Below, piece after piece: positions 5,525 to 8,919 of a stretch of DNA of 8,919 nucleotides. The translations under genes and the position numbers were made by a program. Every line of letters starts with the position of its first letter. Position 1 is the first letter of the stretch. This stretch comes from an uncultured Anaerosacchariphilus sp. (GTDB lineage Bacteria; Bacillota; Clostridia; Lachnospirales; Lachnospiraceae). The stretch lies in the NCBI GenBank assembly GCA_934373375.1, contig CAKROP010000066.1, positions 1 through 8,919 on the forward strand, in the 5' to 3' direction. The notes below the pieces were generated by a model. It was not told where the DNA came from and ran no database searches. It saw only the letters and a list, made by a program, of their open reading frames with translations.

Positions 5525-6250
5525 TTATACGCGCTCTATTAATACGACAGCAATGTTATCTCTTCCGCCGTTCTGGTTGGCTGCTCTTATAAGCTCCTTC
5601 GCACAGGATTCCAGATCGGTGCGCAGCTCCACGATCTCTTTGATCTGCCGGTCGCTGACCATGTTTGTCAAACCGTCCGAGCACATCAGAAGACATTCGC
5701 CCTTTTGAAGATCTGTGTCGAAATAATCCGGCTCCACCGTGTCCGACACGCCCATTGCTTTCGTAATAATATTTTTGTCGGGATGATTTCGTGCCTGTTC
5801 CTTTGAAATCTCTCCCATGCGGACCATTTCTTCTACCAGGGAATGATCCTCTGTGATCTGTTCGATCTTATCGCCGATTTTATACAGGCGGCTGTCGCCC
5901 ACATTTACCACGTAGACCGCGTCGTTCTTCACCGTCGCCGCCACCAGCGTGGTTCCCATGCCCGTGTAGCTGTCCGACTCTCCCGCCTTCTCCAAAAGCT
6001 TCTGGTTCGCATATTGGAACGCGCCCTTCAGAATCTGATAGGGAATGGTCTGCATACTCTTGGACACCGCTTCCTGTACCTTCGCCACCGTATATTCAGA
6101 GGCCAGATCGCCAGCTTTGTGGCCGCCCATGCCGTCCGCTACCAGAAACAGGTTCGGAAGGTTTCCGATGGGCTCTTCCGATACGAAAATATAGTCCTGA
6201 TTGATCTCACGGCATTTCCCGATGTCCTTCATGCCCCAGGCTTTCAGCAT
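5525..6250 (-). CDS. prpC: PP2C-family Ser/Thr protein phosphatase (PrpC/Stp type)
   Basis: This 241-residue cytoplasmic metal-dependent phosphatase removes phosphate from PrkC and its substrates. PPM motifs appear in order: R14-x2-NQD19, ADGMGGH (38-44), GMGTTLVAA (97-105), VGDSR (117-121), TEDHSLV (133-139), SDGL (191-194) and GGRDN (228-232). Metal-binding aspartates are Asp39, Asp192 and Asp231. Length and start (MLKAWGMKDIGKCREINQD) match the bacterial family. GAGGAGGG lies about six bases upstream of the ATG. The gene begins 44 nt inside the 3' end of rlmN, so translation is probably coupled. It is separated from prkC by 143 nt of structured sequence. Confidence 0.97.
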   Translation of the reverse strand: MLKAWGMKDIGKCREINQDYIFVSEEPIGNLPNLFLVADGMGGHKAGDLASEYTVAKVQEAVSKSMQTIPYQILKGAFQYANQKLLEKAGESDSYTGMGTTLVAATVKNDAVYVVNVGDSRLYKIGDKIEQITEDHSLVEEMVRMGEISKEQARNHPDKNIITKAMGVSDTVEPDYFDTDLQKGECLLMCSDGLTNMVSDRQIKEIVELRTDLESCAKELIRAANQNGGRDNIAVVLIERV

Positions 6251-7307
6251 CTGATCCCTCCTCTCCGGGTTCTCCGCTTTTCAGATAACGTCTGCGCAGC
6301 TGTCCGCAGGCGCCGTCGATATCGCGGCCCATTTCTCTTCTAATAGTAACATTTATCCCGTATTTTTCAAGTTCCTTTTTGAAATTACCGATGACCTCTT
6401 TTTTCGGCTGCACAAAGCTCCGCTCTGTCACCGGATTTACAGGAATCAGGTTTATATGACTGTGAATGGGTTTCGCCAGAGCCGCAAGACGCCTCGCGTC
6501 CTCCGGGTGATCGTTCACGCCGCCTACCAGGCTGTACTCGAAGGTCATCCGACGCCCGGTTTTCTGATGATAATACGCACAGGCATCCAACACCTCCGAC
6601 AAAGGATACTTATTGGCAATGGGCATCAGTTCCGCACGCTTTTCCTGTGTCACTGCATGAAGCGACAGTGCCAGGGTAATCGCCAGATTCTCATCCGCCA
6701 GCTGACGGATCCGCGGCACGATACCACAGGTGGAGACTGTCAGATTCCGCTGGCTGATGTTCAGTCCGTTTTCATCCGTCAAAAGCCGGATAAAACGAAG
6801 CAGGTTATCGTAATTATCCAGCGGTTCTCCGGTTCCCATGACCACCACGTTGGAGACGCGCTCGCCGCTGTCCTTCTGGATCCGGTAAATCTGATCCAGC
6901 ATCTCCGAGGGCTTTAAGGAGCGCACCACACCGCCGATGGTGGATGCGCAGAAGCGACAGCCCATGCGGCAGCCTACCTGGGAGGAGATGCAGACGGAAT
7001 TGCCGTGATGATAGCGCATCAGGACACTCTCGATCACATTGCCGTCAGCGAGGCGAAACAGGTATTTGCATGTTCCGTCCAGCCGGGATCGCTGTACCTC
7101 TACAATCTCCAGATTGGTGTATTCATATTCGTTTTTCAGAAGCTCCCGTAAGCTTTTGGAGAGGTTGCTCATCTCGTCGAAGCCGGAAGCAAGCTTTCCA
7201 TGCATCCAGTTATAGAGCTGACCTGCCCGGAAGGCTTTTTCCCCGTGTGCCTGAAGCTCACCCTTCAGCTCCTCCAGAGTCAGGGATTTGATATCTCTCT
7301 GTTCCAT
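6207..7307 (-). CDS. rlmN: Dual-specificity 23S rRNA/tRNA adenine-C2 methyltransferase RlmN
   Basis: RlmN is a radical-SAM enzyme that methylates C2 of A2503 in 23S rRNA and A37 in some tRNAs. In the 366-residue product the 4Fe-4S cluster is bound by C113-x3-C117-x2-C120 (GCRMGCRFC). The two catalytic cysteines are Cys106 (SVCISSQVG) and Cys334 (DGACGQL), equivalent to Cys118 and Cys355 of E. coli. MGTGEPL (157-163) is the SAM-binding GEP segment. I chose the ATG at 7305-7307, 2 nt after the rsmB stop, because the family starts near this point; an earlier in-frame ATG at 7358 lies inside rsmB and adds non-family residues. The ribosome binding site is weak (GGAAAATAAAT). The C-terminus runs about 30 residues past CGQL into a Gly/Glu-rich tail that overlaps prpC. 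Confidence 0.97.
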   Translation of the reverse strand: MEQRDIKSLTLEELKGELQAHGEKAFRAGQLYNWMHGKLASGFDEMSNLSKSLRELLKNEYEYTNLEIVEVQRSRLDGTCKYLFRLADGNVIESVLMRYHHGNSVCISSQVGCRMGCRFCASTIGGVVRSLKPSEMLDQIYRIQKDSGERVSNVVVMGTGEPLDNYDNLLRFIRLLTDENGLNISQRNLTVSTCGIVPRIRQLADENLAITLALSLHAVTQEKRAELMPIANKYPLSEVLDACAYYHQKTGRRMTFEYSLVGGVNDHPEDARRLAALAKPIHSHINLIPVNPVTERSFVQPKKEVIGNFKKELEKYGINVTIRREMGRDIDGACGQLRRRYLKSGEPGEEGSDAESLGHEGHREMP

Positions 7308-7309
7308 AT

Positions 7310-8668
7310 TTATTTTCCAATTTTCCTTCTGAATTTCGCAATGAAAAAGCCGTCGCACTGATGGACTCCCGGAAGCAGCTGTAAGTATCCCTGCTTCGTG
7401 GTTTCGCTCCGAAGCTCCTTTGGCAGGCAGTCATCCAGGGATACCGCCTCGTATGGAAAATGGGACAGAAACCAGCGGACATTTTCCTCGTTTTCGCCCC
7501 GGTTGATGGTACAGGTGCTGTATACAAGGGTTCCGCCGGGCTTCACGTAAGCCTCTGCGGTGCTTAAGATCTTCCGCTGAAGCTCCTGTAATTCCTGCTG
7601 CTGTTCCTTACTCATGCGGTACTTGATGTCTGTCTTTTTTGACAGAACGCCCAAGCCCGAGCAGGGCAGATCCGCCAGCAGTACATCTGCTTTTTCCTTT
7701 GAAGCCTCATCATATACGCAGGCGTCCTTCACGGACACTGTTACGTTTGTCACGCCTAACCGTTCCGCGTTATCCCGAATCATTTCCGCCTTGTAGTCCG
7801 TCAGGTCTCTTGCGTCCACGCCGCCCGTCTCTCCGGCCTTTTCCGCCAGATACAGGCTCTTGCCGCCGGGGGCCGCGCATACGTCGATGCAGTGATCTCC
7901 CGCTTTTACGCCCGCGATTTCTACTGCCAGCATGGAGCTTACGTCCTGTACCTGGAACAGTCCCTCCCGGAATTCATCGAGGCCGCCCAGATAATCGAAG
8001 CCGTCCATCTGCAACGCACCGTCGATGTAGGGCGCCGGCTGGACATGAATATTCCGCGCTTCAAGCCGTTTTTTTAATTCTGCCGGGCTGATTCGGTTCT
8101 TATTTACCCGGATGGTCAGCGGCTCTTTTTCATAAAAGGCTACCAGCATAGTTTCTGTCTGCTCCCGCCCGTAGCTTGTCAGCCACTCCTTTACCATCCA
8201 TTCCGGCATGGAATAGCGCACAGACAGGCAGCGCACCGGCTCTTTCTCCGATGGCAGCTTCACCTCGCCGAGATTTCGGGCAATGTTCCGGAGTACGCCG
8301 TTTACAAAGCCCTTCAGCTGTCGGAAGCCCTTTTTCTGGGCCAGCTTTACCGCTTCGTTGCACACGGCGGAATCCGGCACGCTGTCCATATATTTAAGCT
8401 GATAGACCGACATCCGAAGAAGCTCCCGGATGACCGGTTTTTGTTTCCTTACTTTTACACTGGAAAACTGATCGATGATGTAATCCAGCTCAATCCGCCG
8501 CTCGAGAGTTCCCTCCACCAGGCGGGTTAAAAAGGCGCGCTCCTGCTTTTCCAGATACTGGTATTTATCCAGTACATTCCGAAGCGCAATATGGCTGTAC
8601 TCCCCGTCTGCAGATACCTCCAGCAGAATCCCCAGAGCCAGCTCACGGATATCCGTTCCTTTAGTCAC
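7310..8668 (-). CDS. rsmB: 16S rRNA cytosine-C5 methyltransferase RsmB (Sun/Fmu)
   Basis: RsmB methylates C967 of 16S rRNA (E. coli numbering). The N-terminal part (about 1-135 of 452) is the NusB-like RNA-binding domain. The C-terminal part is a Rossmann SAM methyltransferase with VCAAPGGK (263-270), DLPCSGLG (333-340, Cys336) and YSTCT (383-387), whose Cys386 is the catalytic nucleophile. The likely start is GTG at 8666-8668, overlapping the upstream stop as GTGACTAA (8 nt) with GGAGG upstream. An in-frame TTG at 8684-8686 would add six residues, but its codons include that ribosome binding site. The gene ends 2 nt before rlmN. Confidence 0.96.
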   Translation of the reverse strand: MTKGTDIRELALGILLEVSADGEYSHIALRNVLDKYQYLEKQERAFLTRLVEGTLERRIELDYIIDQFSSVKVRKQKPVIRELLRMSVYQLKYMDSVPDSAVCNEAVKLAQKKGFRQLKGFVNGVLRNIARNLGEVKLPSEKEPVRCLSVRYSMPEWMVKEWLTSYGREQTETMLVAFYEKEPLTIRVNKNRISPAELKKRLEARNIHVQPAPYIDGALQMDGFDYLGGLDEFREGLFQVQDVSSMLAVEIAGVKAGDHCIDVCAAPGGKSLYLAEKAGETGGVDARDLTDYKAEMIRDNAERLGVTNVTVSVKDACVYDEASKEKADVLLADLPCSGLGVLSKKTDIKYRMSKEQQQELQELQRKILSTAEAYVKPGGTLVYSTCTINRGENEENVRWFLSHFPYEAVSLDDCLPKELRSETTKQGYLQLLPGVHQCDGFFIAKFRRKIGK

Positions 8669-8919
8669 GATTTCTTCTTCCTCCAAAGAGTATCAGGAGA
8701 CGTAACAGAGACAGGATGGAAGCCGCTGCTGCCGCCACGTAGGTCATGGCCGCCGCGCTTAAGACCTTCCTGGTATCCCGAATCTCATCTCCGTATAAGA
8801 TTCCTGTATTTCCCAGAATCTGGATTGCCCGATGGGACGCGTAGAACTCCACCGGCAGGGTCACCAGCTGGAACAGTACGCCCAGGGAGAACAGCAGAAT
8901 TCCCAGATTAACAAGAAAT
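8661..8919 (-). CDS. YugP-like membrane zinc metallopeptidase, C-terminal part only
   Basis: The reading frame enters from the right edge and ends in TAA at 8661-8663, leaving 85 visible residues. They begin with a hydrophobic segment (NLGILLFSLGVLFQLVTL) followed by PVEFYASHRAIQIL. A second hydrophobic helix then follows (AAAMTYVAAAAASILSLLRL) and a short Arg-rich tail. The LPVEF-AS-RA and R-ARKVL-AAA-TYVAAA pattern is typical of the C-terminus of YugP-type peptidases (Zn_peptidase_2). The HEXXH catalytic motif would lie outside the window. This gene often precedes rsmB in Clostridia, between the formyltransferase fmt and rsmB. The stop overlaps the rsmB start. Confidence 0.85.
   Translation of the reverse strand, partial: FLVNLGILLFSLGVLFQLVTLPVEFYASHRAIQILGNTGILYGDEIRDTRKVLSAAAMTYVAAAAASILSLLRLLILFGGRRNRD

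Noticed and set aside
7308..7358. Earlier RlmN start at 7358
   Set aside because: The added 17 residues are the rsmB 3' end read in another frame and do not match the RlmN N-terminus.
8669..8686. TTG start of RsmB at 8686
   Set aside because: Its first codons contain the GGAGG that fits as ribosome binding site for the GTG at 8668, and the extra Glu run is not a family feature.

Overview
The window reads as a chromosomal housekeeping segment of a Gram-positive clostridial bacterium, most likely a member of the Lachnospiraceae or a close relative. The evidence is the conserved Firmicutes gene order rsmB-rlmN-prpC-prkC-rsgA-rpe-thiN, AGGAGG-type ribosome binding sites, a PASTA-domain Ser/Thr kinase, and a short HPr-like protein of a sort I associate with Clostridia. 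The species cannot be fixed from sequence alone.

All supported genes lie on the minus strand, so transcription runs from high to low coordinates. From the right edge come the C-terminal part of a YugP-like membrane zinc metallopeptidase (8661-8919, cut by the window), rsmB (7310-8668), rlmN (6207-7307), prpC (5525-6250), prkC (2940-5381), rsgA (2038-2916), rpe (1376-2035) and thiN (711-1379). Most junctions overlap or are separated by only 2-23 nt, so this is almost certainly one operon. The exception is the 143-nt prpC-prkC gap, which holds two strong inverted repeats next to the prkC ribosome binding site. Functionally the cluster joins rRNA modification (RsmB, RlmN), ribosome assembly (RsgA), a cell-envelope-sensing kinase/phosphatase pair (PrkC/PrpC), and two metabolic enzymes (ribulose-phosphate epimerase and thiamine pyrophosphokinase).

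The interval 419-710 separates the operon from an independent unit. It carries a near-consensus promoter (TTGACA, 17-nt spacer, CATAAT with an extended -10), a cre-like palindrome just downstream of the expected transcription start, and two other 12-bp palindromes. The promoter drives a 75-codon gene for an HPr-like protein (191-418). This protein keeps the Ser46 region of HPr but has lost the GIHARPA segment that carries the phosphorylated histidine. It is followed by a long hairpin (117-161) and then a classical intrinsic terminator (69-100). The last 61 bases on the left hold a possible minus-strand promoter and a T-box-like leader fragment for a gene outside the window.

I saw no tRNA or rRNA genes, insertion sequences, CRISPR arrays or phage genes. 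The most interesting features are the histidine-less HPr-like gene and its control region, the hairpins before prkC, and the repetitive Asp/Glu/Tyr tract in the PrkC juxtamembrane linker. No clearly new multi-gene system is visible.
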